Source of the DNA: Rhizobacter sp.
Lineage (GTDB): Bacteria; Pseudomonadota; Gammaproteobacteria; Burkholderiales; Burkholderiaceae_C
Length of the DNA: 42,619 nt
Direction of reading: 5' to 3'
NCBI GenBank assembly: GCA_023954175.1
Contig: JAMLIM010000027.1
Coordinates: forward strand, 1-42,619
The notes beneath the pieces were generated by a model, which worked only from the letters and a program-made list of their open reading frames with translations, searched no databases and had not been told where the DNA came from. A program made the position numbers and the translations under genes. Shown in pieces: positions 1 to 8,136 of this stretch (the stretch's first letter is position 1; each line of letters opens with the position of its first letter).

Positions 1-2
1 CG

Positions 3-734
3 CGCGGCGAGTTCGCGGTGCCAGCGGATATCGCGGCCTTTCCGTCCTGCCTCGTCGCCGAGGCGGTCGGCCAGCTCGCGGCCTGGGCCGCGATGGAGCA
101 CATCGCGTTTCGCGGCCGGCCGGTCGCGGCGCTCGCCAACGAGACGACGTTTCACGGCGATGTGCGGCCCGGCGACCGGCTCGAGCTCGCAGTCGAGATC
201 GAGCACTGCGACGACGAGGCGGTCGCCTACGCCGGCTTCGCGAGCGTCGGCGGCCGGCGCGTCATCGAGCTGAAAGACTGCCTCGGCCCGATGCTGCCGG
301 TGGCGGACTTCGATTCGCCCGCCGCGCTCGCCGAGCGGCTTGTCCTGTTGCGCGGCGCCGGTGCCGCGCCGGGCCGGTTTCGCGGCGTCGCGTTGCCGGC
401 GCTGCAGGCCGAGCCCGCGGCGGACGGCGAATCGGTCGCGGCGACGCTCGCCGTGCCGTCGCAGGCGCCGTTCTTCGGCGACCACTTCCCGCGCCGGCCG
501 GTGTTTCCGGCGACGCTGCTGCTCGACCTGCAAATCAGGCTTGCGATGACGCTCGCGCCGCCCGGCGCGAAGCCGGCGCGCATGACGCACGTGAAGATGC
601 GCTCGTTCATCGCGCCCGGCCAGGCGCTGCGTCTCGAGGCGCGGCGAAGCGACGCGCATCGGATCAAGCTCGCCGCCGAGACCGACGGCAGGACTGTCGC
701 CACCGCGCGGCTCGAACTCACGGAGGCGCAATGA
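3..734 (+). CDS. Double-hotdog 3-hydroxyacyl-ACP dehydratase-like protein (5' end outside window)
   Basis: Likely dehydrates 3-hydroxyacyl-ACP intermediates in a dedicated fatty-acid or polyene pathway in the cytoplasm. The frame is open to the left edge, and the residues before the first GTG (position 18) still look like dehydratase sequence, so the true start is probably upstream. Two hotdog-like halves are visible. The first holds FPSCLVAEAVGQLAAW, followed by a region typical of hotdog beta strands. The second holds a FabZ-like FFGDHFPRRPVFPATLLLD motif containing the conserved H-F-P around the active-site helix. The stop overlaps the next start (ATGA), which points to translational coupling with the ketosynthase. 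Which half is catalytic cannot be decided by eye. ApeP/ApeI-like dehydratases of aryl polyene clusters are the closest comparison from memory. Confidence 0.8.
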   Translation, partial: RGEFAVPADIAAFPSCLVAEAVGQLAAWAAMEHIAFRGRPVAALANETTFHGDVRPGDRLELAVEIEHCDDEAVAYAGFASVGGRRVIELKDCLGPMLPVADFDSPAALAERLVLLRGAGAAPGRFRGVALPALQAEPAADGESVAATLAVPSQAPFFGDHFPRRPVFPATLLLDLQIRLAMTLAPPGAKPARMTHVKMRSFIAPGQALRLEARRSDAHRIKLAAETDGRTVATARLELTEAQ

Positions 735-2038
735 CCCAACGCCGAGTCGCGATCACCGGCATCGGCCTCGTGACGCCGGTCGGCAACGACGCCCCATCGA
801 CGTGGTCCGCGCTGCTCGCCGGCCGCAGCGGCGGCGCCGCGATCACCCAGTTCGACGCGAGCGGCTTTCCGGTGCGCATCGCCGCCGAGGTGAAGGGATT
901 CGACGACGCAGCGGCCGGCGATCGCCGGCTGCTCAAGCACACGATGCGCCCGCACCGCTTCGCGCTCGTCGCCGCCGAGCAGGCCTTCGCCGATGCCGGC
1001 ATCCGGCCGACGCCGGAGGACGCGACGCGCTGGGGCTGCGCGGTCGGCGCCGGCATGATGACGTCGGAGTTCGTCGACCTCGCCGCGCTGCACGCCCATT
1101 CGGCGCCCGATGGCGAACTGCAGACCGATCGCCTGCTGACGGACCCGAGCGCGAACGACCCGATGATCTTCTGCCGCAGCAATGCGAACAACGGGCTGTC
1201 GCTGCTGACGCAACGCTACGGCATCCGCGGCTATGCGACGGCGGTGCACACGGCCTGCGCATCGGGCGGGCAGGCGCTCGGCACGGCGCTGAAGCTGATC
1301 CGCCGTGGCGCGGTCGATCGCGTGCTTGCGGGCGGCTTCGACTCGATGATCAGCCCGGTCGGCATGGCGGGCTTTTGCCTGTTGTCGGCGGTTTCGCCCG
1401 ACAACGATGCGCCGGAGCGCGCGAGCCGCCCGTTCGATGCGACGCGCAACGGCTTCCTGCTCGGCGAGGGCGCGGGCTTCCTCGTGCTCGAGGAATGGAA
1501 CGCGGCGAAGCAGCGCGGCGCGCGCATCTACGCCGAGCTCGCGGGCGACGGCAATTCGCTCTCCAGCTACCGCATCACCGATTCGCCGCCCGACGGCGAC
1601 GGGCCGATCCAGTCGATGCGGGCAGCGCTTGCAGACGCCGGCGCGGTGCCGGGCGACATCGACTACCTCAACGCGCACGGCACCTCGACCGGCATGAACG
1701 ACCGCAGCGAAAGCGCGGCGACGCGGGCGGTGTTCGGCAGCGACGTTGCGCGGCTCAAGGTGAGCTCGACCAAGAGCAGCATGGGCCACCTGATCGCCGC
1801 CGCCGGCGCGGTCGAGATCGCCGTCTGCGCGCTCGCGATCGACCGCGGCGAGCTGCCCGTCAACGCGAACTACCGCACGCCGGACCCGGACTGCGATCTC
1901 AACCTCGTCCTCGGCGAGGCGCAGCGCCAGCGGGTGCGCATGGCGATGTCCAACTCCTTCGGCTTCGGCGGCTCCAACAGCTGCGTCGTGCTGCGCCACC
2001 CCGAAGAGACCGCTGCGTTGATCGGGGCCGGGCGATGA
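731..2038 (+). CDS. Beta-ketoacyl-ACP synthase (FabF-like), catalytic partner
   Basis: A decarboxylative condensing enzyme of the KAS I/II thiolase fold that extends an acyl chain with malonyl-ACP. At 435 residues it has normal FabF length. The full Cys-His-His triad is visible: C176 in HTACASGG, H316 in NAHGTSTG and H353 in SSMGHLIAAAG. A C-terminal SFGFGGSNS motif is also typical of the family. Its ATG overlaps the dehydratase stop, and its own stop overlaps the next ketosynthase start (ATGA). This gives a tightly coupled DH-KS-KS unit. The neighbours (second KS-like protein, PPTase, acyltransferase) argue for a specialised lipid or polyene pathway rather than housekeeping fatty-acid synthesis. 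The specific product is unknown. Confidence 0.93.
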   Translation: MTQRRVAITGIGLVTPVGNDAPSTWSALLAGRSGGAAITQFDASGFPVRIAAEVKGFDDAAAGDRRLLKHTMRPHRFALVAAEQAFADAGIRPTPEDATRWGCAVGAGMMTSEFVDLAALHAHSAPDGELQTDRLLTDPSANDPMIFCRSNANNGLSLLTQRYGIRGYATAVHTACASGGQALGTALKLIRRGAVDRVLAGGFDSMISPVGMAGFCLLSAVSPDNDAPERASRPFDATRNGFLLGEGAGFLVLEEWNAAKQRGARIYAELAGDGNSLSSYRITDSPPDGDGPIQSMRAALADAGAVPGDIDYLNAHGTSTGMNDRSESAATRAVFGSDVARLKVSSTKSSMGHLIAAAGAVEIAVCALAIDRGELPVNANYRTPDPDCDLNLVLGEAQRQRVRMAMSNSFGFGGSNSCVVLRHPEETAALIGAGR

Positions 2039-3309
2039 CGCCCCCCCGCATCGTCGTCACCGGCAGCGGCGCCGTCTGCGCCGCCGGCATGGACCCGCAG
2101 GCCATCCTCGGCGCGTTGCTCGAAGGGCGCTGCGCGATCGGCCCGGTCACGCAATGGGATGCGAGCGGCTGGCCGGTGCCCATCGCGGGCGAGGTGCCCG
2201 ACTTCAACCCGCGCGCGCTGGTCGAGGACCGCAAGCTGCACAAGCTGATCCGGCGCACCGATCTGTTCGGCCTCTACGCCGCCGGCCGCGCGATCGAGGG
2301 CTCGGGATTGCTCACGCACCGCGCGGCGCTCGACGCGCCCGCGGCGGCGACGTTCAGCGACCGCAGCGGCGTCTACGTCGGCGCGGGCGGTGGCAACTAC
2401 CAGAACCAGTACGACTACCTGCCGCTGCTGAGCGAAGCGAACGGCGAGCTCAAGGCCTTCGGCGAGAAGCTGCTCGACACCGTCAACCCGATGTGGCTGC
2501 TGCGCACGCTGCCCAACAACGTGCTCGGCCACATCGGCATCCGGCACGGGCTGAAGGGCCCGAACGCGTGCATCACGAACCACAGCATCGGCGGCCTGCT
2601 CGCAGTGGTCGAGGCGATGGAGGCGCTGCGCAACGGCGAATGCGATCGCGCCGTCGCCGTCGGCCATGACGCACCGATCGAGCCGCAGATGCTGCTGTAC
2701 TACCACCGCGTCGGCCTCGCCGCGAGCGAGGCGCTGCGCCCGTTCGATGCGCGCCACGACGGCAGCCAGTTCGGCGAGGGCGCGGCCGCGCTCGTGCTCG
2801 AGACCGAAGCCTCCGCTGCCGCGCGCGGCGCGACCGTGATCGGCGAAGTGCTCGGCGGCGGCTCGGTCAGCGAGGCCGAGGGCCTGTTCTCGATCCGCGA
2901 AGATGGCGACGGCGTCGCGCGTGCCGTCGAAGCCGCGCTCGCCGACGCCGGCCTGCGGCCCGAGGACGTCGGCATGATCGTCGCCCACGGCAACGGCACG
3001 CCGCAGTCCGACCGCTCCGAGGCCGCCGCGCTGCGCCGCGTGTTCGGCGCCGCGATGCCGCCGGTTGCCGCGTTCAAGTGGTCCTTCGGCCACCTGATCG
3101 CCGCCGCGGGCATTCTGGATGTGGTGCTCGCGCTCGGCGCGCTCGAGCAGCGCGTCGTGCCCGGCACGGCGATGTTCGAGACGCTCGACCCGCAATGCGC
3201 CGGCCTGAAGGTGTCGCGCGCGACCCAGACGCCGCGCAGCGATGTCGCGCTCGTTGTCTGCCGCGGCTTTGCCGGCACCGACGCAGCGCTGCTGGTGCGC
3301 CGCCTCTGA
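2035..3309 (+). CDS. Ketosynthase-like protein with Ser at the catalytic Cys position (chain-length-factor-like)
   Basis: A 424-residue thiolase-fold protein beginning MTPPRIVVTGSGAVC. It aligns without gaps to its upstream neighbour around the nucleophile: that protein has Cys176 in HTACASGG, whereas this one has S184 in TNHSIGG. The two histidines are kept (H318 in AHGNGTPQSD and H353 in SFGHLIAAAG). Loss of the cysteine is what KS-beta/chain-length-factor subunits show, although there the usual replacement is Gln. It may be the non-condensing half of a KS heterodimer, possibly retaining decarboxylase activity through the histidines (inference). The start is the ATG overlapping the upstream stop. 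Only 23 nt separate its stop from the next gene. Confidence 0.88.
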   Translation: MTPPRIVVTGSGAVCAAGMDPQAILGALLEGRCAIGPVTQWDASGWPVPIAGEVPDFNPRALVEDRKLHKLIRRTDLFGLYAAGRAIEGSGLLTHRAALDAPAAATFSDRSGVYVGAGGGNYQNQYDYLPLLSEANGELKAFGEKLLDTVNPMWLLRTLPNNVLGHIGIRHGLKGPNACITNHSIGGLLAVVEAMEALRNGECDRAVAVGHDAPIEPQMLLYYHRVGLAASEALRPFDARHDGSQFGEGAAALVLETEASAAARGATVIGEVLGGGSVSEAEGLFSIREDGDGVARAVEAALADAGLRPEDVGMIVAHGNGTPQSDRSEAAALRRVFGAAMPPVAAFKWSFGHLIAAAGILDVVLALGALEQRVVPGTAMFETLDPQCAGLKVSRATQTPRSDVALVVCRGFAGTDAALLVRRL

Positions 3310-3332
3310 TTCACCCCAAGGAAGCAAGAAGT

Positions 3333-3893
3333 ATGGCCATGCAAACCTCGACCGCCCTTCCTCGGCATTTCGCCGTGGCGCTGCTCGCCGGCCTGATCGC
3401 GCCGACCGTGGCTCTGGCAGCCAACCATGCCGACCTCGAACGCGACGCGCGAAGCGCGCTGAAGAAGCTGACGGCCAGCGTCCCCGCAGCCAAGTCGCTT
3501 TCGGGCCACGCCGCCGCGGTGCTCGTCTTCCCGAAGATCACCAAGGCCGGCCTCGTCATCGGCGGCCAGTACGGCGACGGCGTGCTGTTCAAGGGCGGCA
3601 AGGCGGTCGGCTACTACAACACGTCGGGCGCGTCCTACGGCCTGCAGGCGGGGGCGCAGCAGTATGGCTACGCGATGTTTCTGATGAACGGCAAGGCGAT
3701 CGTCGCGCTCGACGCCAACAACGGCTTCGAGGTCGGCGTCGGGCCGAGTGTCGTCGTCGTCGACGAAGGCATGGGCAAGTCGGTCACCACGACGACGGCC
3801 AAGGACGACATCTACGCCTTCATCTTCGGCCAGAAGGGGCTGATGGCAGGTGTCGGCATTCAGGGCAACAAGATCACGCGGCTGAAGGATTGA
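3333..3893 (+). CDS. Exported YSC84/SYLF-domain protein
   Basis: A 186-residue protein with a clear Sec signal peptide (hydrophobic run ending TVALA, cleavage expected before ANHAD). The mature part is an almost complete YSC84/SYLF domain: GHAAAVLVFPKITKAGLVIG, then a Gly/Tyr-rich block with GQYGDGVLF and SYGLQAGAQQYGYA, ending with FGQKGLMAGVGIQG. In eukaryotes the SYLF domain binds phosphoinositides. Bacterial homologues are periplasmic or lipid-associated and of uncertain function. The start is chosen because AAGGA lies about 12 nt upstream of the ATG. A position inside a lipid-synthesis operon suggests a role in handling or trafficking the operon's lipid product in the envelope (inference). 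Confidence 0.88.
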   Translation: MAMQTSTALPRHFAVALLAGLIAPTVALAANHADLERDARSALKKLTASVPAAKSLSGHAAAVLVFPKITKAGLVIGGQYGDGVLFKGGKAVGYYNTSGASYGLQAGAQQYGYAMFLMNGKAIVALDANNGFEVGVGPSVVVVDEGMGKSVTTTTAKDDIYAFIFGQKGLMAGVGIQGNKITRLKD

Positions 3894-3912
3894 TGCCCGG
3901 CACGGCGCGCGG

Positions 3913-5172
3913 ATGAGCAGCGATGTCGCCGCGCCCGGCGCCGAGCGCTGCGGCATCGACAGCGTCGAGATCGCGCGCATCGAGCGCCTGCTGCGCGAGA
4001 CGCCGGCCGACGGCCTCGGCGCCTTCTTCAGCGCGCAGGAACTCGCCGACGCCGGCGACGGCCCGGGCCGCGCGGCGAGCCTCGCGGCGCGCTTCGCGGC
4101 GAAGGAGGCCTGCCTCAAGCTGTTCCCGCGCGGCGCCGCGCTCGGCCAGGTCGAAGCGACCGATTTCTCGGTCGCGCGCGACGCCTACGGCGCACCCCGG
4201 CTCGTCTGCAATGCGGCGGCACAGTACCAGCTCGACCTGCACCGCATCGCGCGCGTCGAGCTGTCGCTGACGCACGATCGCGTGAGCGCCTCGGCGGTCG
4301 CGCTCGCGGTGCCGGCGCGCACGGCGCCGTCGCGCGCAGGCCGCTTCATCCGCCGCTTCCTGCCCTTGCGCGGCAAGATCGTGACGGCCAACCTGCAACG
4401 CGTCTACGGAGCCTACGTCGAGCCGGACGAAATCGAGCGCCTTGCCGCGGCGCACTACGGCCACCTGTGGCGGCTGCTCGGCGAGTTCATCCGCTTTCGC
4501 TGGCTGAGCGCGGCAAGGAAGAAGGCGCTCGTGCGCGTCGAGGGCATCGACAACTTCATCGCCGCACGCGACCAGGGCAAGGGCATCCTGATCCTGACCG
4601 GCCACTTCGGCAACTGGGAGGTCTCGACCACCGCCGGCATCGCACAGTTCCCCGAGATGCGCGGCAAGTTCCATTTCGTGCGGCGACCGATCAAGCCGGA
4701 CTGGCTCGATCGGCTCGTCACGCGCCGCTTCGAGGCGGCCGGCTTCGGCGTCTTCTCGAAGCGCGATTCGCTCGACGCCATGCTCGAGAGCCTCGCCCAG
4801 GGCGATGCCGTCGTGCTGCCGTTCGACCAGCACGCCGGGCCACCCGACGGCATCGCGGTCGACTTCCTCGGCCACCCGGCGTGGACCTTCAAGAGCCTGG
4901 CGATCATTGCGCTCTCGACCGGCGCACCGGTGCTGCCAGGGTCGAGCTGGCGCGAAGCCGACGGCCGCCACGTGCTGCGCTTCGAGGCGCCGCTCGCACC
5001 GATCGAGCACGACAGCACGACCGAGGCGATCCGCCTCAACACGCGCGCCTACAACGCGGCGCTCGAACAGCTCGTCGTGCGCCACCCCGAGCAGTGGTAC
5101 TGGGTGCACCGGCGCTGGAAGCATGTCGAGCCACGCCCCAAGCGGCGCACGGCCCGCGTCGAGCCGCAATAG
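3913..5172 (+). CDS. Fusion of AcpS-type 4'-phosphopantetheinyl transferase and LpxL/HtrB-type acyltransferase
   Basis: One uninterrupted 419-residue frame encodes two enzymes. Residues about 12-135 are an AcpS-family phosphopantetheinyl transferase with metal-ligand Asp16 in GIDSVEIARIE and Glu65 in RFAAKEACLKLF. These enzymes load phosphopantetheine onto acyl carrier proteins. Residues about 140-415 are an LpxL/HtrB lysophospholipid/lipid A acyltransferase with the HX4(D/E) motif as H231-E236 (TGHFGNWE), DQHAGP further on, and a C-terminal QWYWVHRRWK typical of the family. No transmembrane anchor is obvious before the acyltransferase. The gene sits 19 nt after the YSC84 gene. The fusion could modify the pathway's ACP and transfer its acyl chain to a membrane lipid (inference). 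Confidence 0.9.
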   Translation: MSSDVAAPGAERCGIDSVEIARIERLLRETPADGLGAFFSAQELADAGDGPGRAASLAARFAAKEACLKLFPRGAALGQVEATDFSVARDAYGAPRLVCNAAAQYQLDLHRIARVELSLTHDRVSASAVALAVPARTAPSRAGRFIRRFLPLRGKIVTANLQRVYGAYVEPDEIERLAAAHYGHLWRLLGEFIRFRWLSAARKKALVRVEGIDNFIAARDQGKGILILTGHFGNWEVSTTAGIAQFPEMRGKFHFVRRPIKPDWLDRLVTRRFEAAGFGVFSKRDSLDAMLESLAQGDAVVLPFDQHAGPPDGIAVDFLGHPAWTFKSLAIIALSTGAPVLPGSSWREADGRHVLRFEAPLAPIEHDSTTEAIRLNTRAYNAALEQLVVRHPEQWYWVHRRWKHVEPRPKRRTARVEPQ

Positions 5173-5363
5173 CGTCGATAGCGTTGCCACCGCCTTTGGC
5201 GAGGCCGACGATTCGCGGCAGTTGCGGGACACGTGGCCGGGGACGTTGTGAAACCGCGCGGACACCCGTTCGAGGGGGATGTTGCCCGATCAGCGCAGTG
5301 CTACAAGATTCGTGGCGCAATTCCGCGCCATGGTCTTCCAAATCAATGCTGAGAGGAATCGCA

Positions 5364-6026
5364 ATGAAAAGGCTGATGCAAATCGTGGTACTCGCGAGCG
5401 CCGGTCTCTGGACCCAGGCGCATGCCGCACTCGACTATTTCCTGCATATCGACGGCATCCCAGGTGAGTCGGTAGACAAGGGGCACAAGGACTGGGTCGA
5501 CATCGACAGTTTCTCCTGGGGCGTGACGAACCCGGGCGGCAAGCCGGCCTTCATGCCCTACGGTTGGACCCAGGCGCTCGACAAGAGCACGCCCAAGGTG
5601 TTCGTCGCCGTTGCCAGCGGCAAGCATTTCGACAACGTCAAGATGGAGACGGTGCGGACGGTCGGCGCCCCGCCGGGGTCGTTCTTCACGATGTCGTTCG
5701 ACGACGTGCTGTTCACCTCGCTGCAGATGTCCGGCCATTCCGAGTCGATCAGCGTCGCCGGAGCCCTGGTCTACAACAAGCTGACCATGACCTACAGGCC
5801 GCTGAAGGGCGACGGCTCGTACGGCGATCCCATCGTCGGCAGTTGGGACGTGTCCAAGGGCGGCGCCTTCAGCGGCGACCCGGACGTGCTGATGGGCCTG
5901 TTCCTCGCCGCGCCGACCGGGATCGGCCAGATCCCGGTCGTGCCGGAGCCGCAGACGTGGGCGCTGATGGGCCTGGGGCTGGTCGGCCTCGCCGTGGTGC
6001 GTCGGCGGCGTGCTGCGGCGGCTTGA
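5364..6026 (+). CDS. Secreted Hcp-family protein with PEP-CTERM sorting signal
   Basis: A 220-residue protein with an N-terminal signal peptide (MKRLMQIVVLASAGLWTQAHA). The central region matches the Hcp/type VI tube fold family: DYFLHIDGIPGESVDKGHKD early, FVAVASGKHFDNVKMETVR in the middle, then SFDDVLFTSLQMSG. The C-terminus is a textbook PEP-CTERM tail: VPEPQTWALMGLGL, a short hydrophobic helix, then VVRRRRAAAA. Such tails are recognised by exosortase and mark proteins for surface or extracellular-matrix use. The ATG at 5364 is preceded by GAGAGG, which favours it over the in-frame ATG at 5346. It stands alone, with convergent regulatory genes downstream. It is unlikely to be an ordinary T6SS tube subunit, which lacks a signal peptide. 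Confidence 0.88.
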   Translation: MKRLMQIVVLASAGLWTQAHAALDYFLHIDGIPGESVDKGHKDWVDIDSFSWGVTNPGGKPAFMPYGWTQALDKSTPKVFVAVASGKHFDNVKMETVRTVGAPPGSFFTMSFDDVLFTSLQMSGHSESISVAGALVYNKLTMTYRPLKGDGSYGDPIVGSWDVSKGGAFSGDPDVLMGLFLAAPTGIGQIPVVPEPQTWALMGLGLVGLAVVRRRRAAAA

Positions 6027-6042
6027 GCCGCATTGCCCGCGA

Positions 6043-7362
6043 TCAGCCGCGCGGCGCAAAGCGCACTTCGACGCGCAGCCCGCCGAGCGGCGAATCGCCG
6101 AGCGTCACGCTCGCGCCGTGGCGCTCGGCGACGCGCTTGACGATCGCGAGGCCGAGGCCGGTGCCTTGGGCGGCTTCGCCCTCGCCATCCGCCTCGCGGC
6201 GGTAGAAGCGGTCGAAGACGCGCTCGCGTTCGGCGGGCGGGATGCCGGGGCCGGCGTCGTCGACGCGCAGCGTCGGCTCGCCGCCGTCCATCGCAACGCG
6301 GATCTGCACGTGCGACGCGCTCGGCGCATAGCGCACCGCGTTGTCGGCCAGATTGCGGGCGAGCGCGGTGAGCCCGACCGGGTCCCCCTGCAGCATCACC
6401 CCCTCTTGCGCGTCGAGTTCGAGCTCGGTGCCGCGCGACGCCGCGTAGGGCACGGTATCGGCCACCGCCTGGCGCACGAGTTCGCCGAGTTCGATCGCCT
6501 CGAACTTGTCCTGGCGCGCGCCCGGTTCGCTGCGCGCGAGCGTCAGCAACTGTTCGACGAGGCGCACCGCACGCTCGACGCCGGCTGACAGCGCTTCGAG
6601 CGCGGCTTCCCGCGCGGCGGCATCCGGCGAGCGGCGCAGCTGCCCGATCTGCAGGCGCAGCGCGGTGAGCGGCGAGCGCAGTTCGTGCGCCGCATCCGAC
6701 ACGAACGCCCGCTGCGCGCCGAACGATGCGTCGAGCCGCTGCAGCAGCGCATTGAGCGCCTGCACGAGCGGCGTCACCTCGTCCGGCAGATCGGCCAGCG
6801 GCAGCGGCGCGAGCGATTCGGCGTCGCGTGCGCGCACGCCGGTCGCGACGCGCTGCAAGGGCCGAAAGGCAAGCGTGACGAGCCACCAGACGGCGATCGC
6901 CATCAGCGGCGCCACCGCCAGCAGCGGCATCACGCTGCGAAAGGCCGCCTCGGCCGCGAGGCGCTGACGGATCTGCAGCGGCTGCGCGACCTGGATCACG
7001 CGGTTCGGCGTCGCGACGCTGAAGCTGCGCCAGGTCTTGCCGCGCACCGAGATGTCGGCCAGGCCGAGCACGGCACGCGCCGGCAGTTCGTCGTGCCGAC
7101 GCGAGGCGTAGATCGCGCGGCCGTCGACGCTCCAGATCTGCACGACGAAGTCGAAGTCGGCGTCGGCCAGCGCGCTCGCCTGCGCCGGCGCGATCTCGCC
7201 CTGGTCGCGCAGCGACAGCGCCATCTGGCGCAGCTGGTAGTCGAACAGCGCCTCGGTCTCGTGCAGCACGTTGCGGTAGGCGCCGACGCCCATCCACAGC
7301 GCGCCGAAGGCGAGCGTCGCCAGGATCCACGTCAGCAGCCGGGCGCGGACGGAGCTGAGCAT
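6043..7362 (-). CDS. Membrane sensor histidine kinase (OmpR-partner class, QseC/TctE-like)
   Basis: A 439-residue kinase that autophosphorylates on His and passes phosphate to the regulator encoded just upstream. An N-terminal membrane helix (ARLLTWILATLAFGALWMG) is followed by a short periplasmic sensor and a second helix near PLLAVAPLMAIAVWWLV. The H-box reads SDAAHELRSPLTALR. The ATPase domain has an N-box (ARNLADNAVRYAP), a G1-box (VDDAGPGIPP), FDRFYRR and a G2-box (GTGLGLAIVKRVA). The start ATG overlaps the regulator stop (ATGA), so the pair is translationally coupled. Its 3' end converges on the PEP-CTERM gene with only 16 nt between. The sensed signal is not evident. Confidence 0.93.
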   Translation of the reverse strand: MLSSVRARLLTWILATLAFGALWMGVGAYRNVLHETEALFDYQLRQMALSLRDQGEIAPAQASALADADFDFVVQIWSVDGRAIYASRRHDELPARAVLGLADISVRGKTWRSFSVATPNRVIQVAQPLQIRQRLAAEAAFRSVMPLLAVAPLMAIAVWWLVTLAFRPLQRVATGVRARDAESLAPLPLADLPDEVTPLVQALNALLQRLDASFGAQRAFVSDAAHELRSPLTALRLQIGQLRRSPDAAAREAALEALSAGVERAVRLVEQLLTLARSEPGARQDKFEAIELGELVRQAVADTVPYAASRGTELELDAQEGVMLQGDPVGLTALARNLADNAVRYAPSASHVQIRVAMDGGEPTLRVDDAGPGIPPAERERVFDRFYRREADGEGEAAQGTGLGLAIVKRVAERHGASVTLGDSPLGGLRVEVRFAPRG

Positions 7363-8087
7363 CAACTCGCGTCCGGCGTGCTGTCCGGCGTGCTGTCCGA
7401 CGTGCCACCGGGCGTCTGGCGCGCGCCGATGTAGTAGCCGACGCCGCGCACGTTGCGGATGACGTCGGCGCCGAGCTTCTTGCGCAGCTGGTGGATGTAG
7501 ACCGAGACGGCGTTGCTCTCGATCTCCTCGCCCCAGCCGTAGAGGCGATCCTCGAGCTGCGCGCGCGACAGGATCGCGCCCGGCCGCGCGAGCAGCGCCT
7601 CGAGCACCGCGAACTCGCGCGCCGACAGCGCGACCGGCGCGCCGTCGAAGCTGACCTGGCGCGTCGCCGGGTCGAGCCGCACGCCGGCATGCTCGATCGC
7701 CGGCTCGCCGCGCCCGGCATGACGGCGCAGCACGGCGCGCATGCGCGCGTTCAACTCGTCGAGCTCGAAGGGCTTGACGAGATAGTCGTCGGCGCCGGCG
7801 TCGAGTCCGGCGACGCGTTCGCCAAGGGCGTCGCGCGCAGTCAGCACGATCACCGGCGTCGTGTCGTGCCGGGCGCGCAGGGTGCGCAGCACGTCGAGCC
7901 CGCCGCCCCATTGCTGCGCATTGGGCAGGCCGAGATCGAGCAGCACGAGGTCGAAGCGCTCCGACGCCAGCGTCGCGTTCGCGGCACGCGCGTCGTAGAC
8001 CCAATCGACGGCGTAGCCTTCGTCGCGCAGCGCCTTGCGCAGGCTGTCGCCGATCATGCGGTCGTCTTCGACCAGCAGTAGTCGCAT
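7362..8087 (-). CDS. OmpR-family response regulator
   Basis: A 241-residue DNA-binding response regulator. The receiver domain shows acidic-pocket residues in VEDDRM, phospho-acceptor D51 in LVLLDLGLP, Thr in IVLTARD and Lys in YLVKPFELDEL. The winged-helix effector domain ends with VSVYIHQLRKKLG and IRNVRGVGYYIG, the usual OmpR recognition and wing motifs. The ATG at 8087 is preferred over an upstream in-frame TTG at 8102 because the receiver fold starts at MRLLLVEDD. A small direct repeat gives STPDSTPD at the very C-terminus. It is coupled to the kinase gene. The gene 50 nt upstream on the same strand encodes a putative outer-membrane protein and may belong to the same transcript or regulon. 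Confidence 0.94.
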   Translation of the reverse strand: MRLLLVEDDRMIGDSLRKALRDEGYAVDWVYDARAANATLASERFDLVLLDLGLPNAQQWGGGLDVLRTLRARHDTTPVIVLTARDALGERVAGLDAGADDYLVKPFELDELNARMRAVLRRHAGRGEPAIEHAGVRLDPATRQVSFDGAPVALSAREFAVLEALLARPGAILSRAQLEDRLYGWGEEIESNAVSVYIHQLRKKLGADVIRNVRGVGYYIGARQTPGGTSDSTPDSTPDAS

Positions 8088-8101
8088 GGGTACCGGGTGC
8101 A

Positions 8102-8116
8102 ATCGTTGGAAACGAT
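8102..8116. promoter_or_regulatory. Perfect inverted repeat upstream of the response-regulator gene
   Basis: ATCGTT-GGA-AACGAT is a perfect 6-bp inverted repeat with a 3-nt loop, 15 nt upstream of the regulator ATG and just after the stop of the preceding same-strand gene. It could be a regulator binding site (autoregulation) or a short RNA hairpin. There is no T-run to support a strong terminator. Confidence 0.3.
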
Positions 8117-8136
8117 CGCAAAGGATACAGCGCGCC

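Noticed and set aside
227-1999. Very long open frames antisense to the dehydratase and ketosynthase genes (and similar antisense frames elsewhere, e.g. 1870-3327, 38923-41904)
   Set aside because: Arg/Ala/His-rich translations with no motifs, opposite well-supported genes. They are typical shadows of high-GC coding sequence.
5221-5363. Sigma-54 promoter for the PEP-CTERM gene
   Set aside because: I looked for GG-N10-GC in this gap because some PEP-CTERM genes use sigma-54, and found no match with correct spacing.
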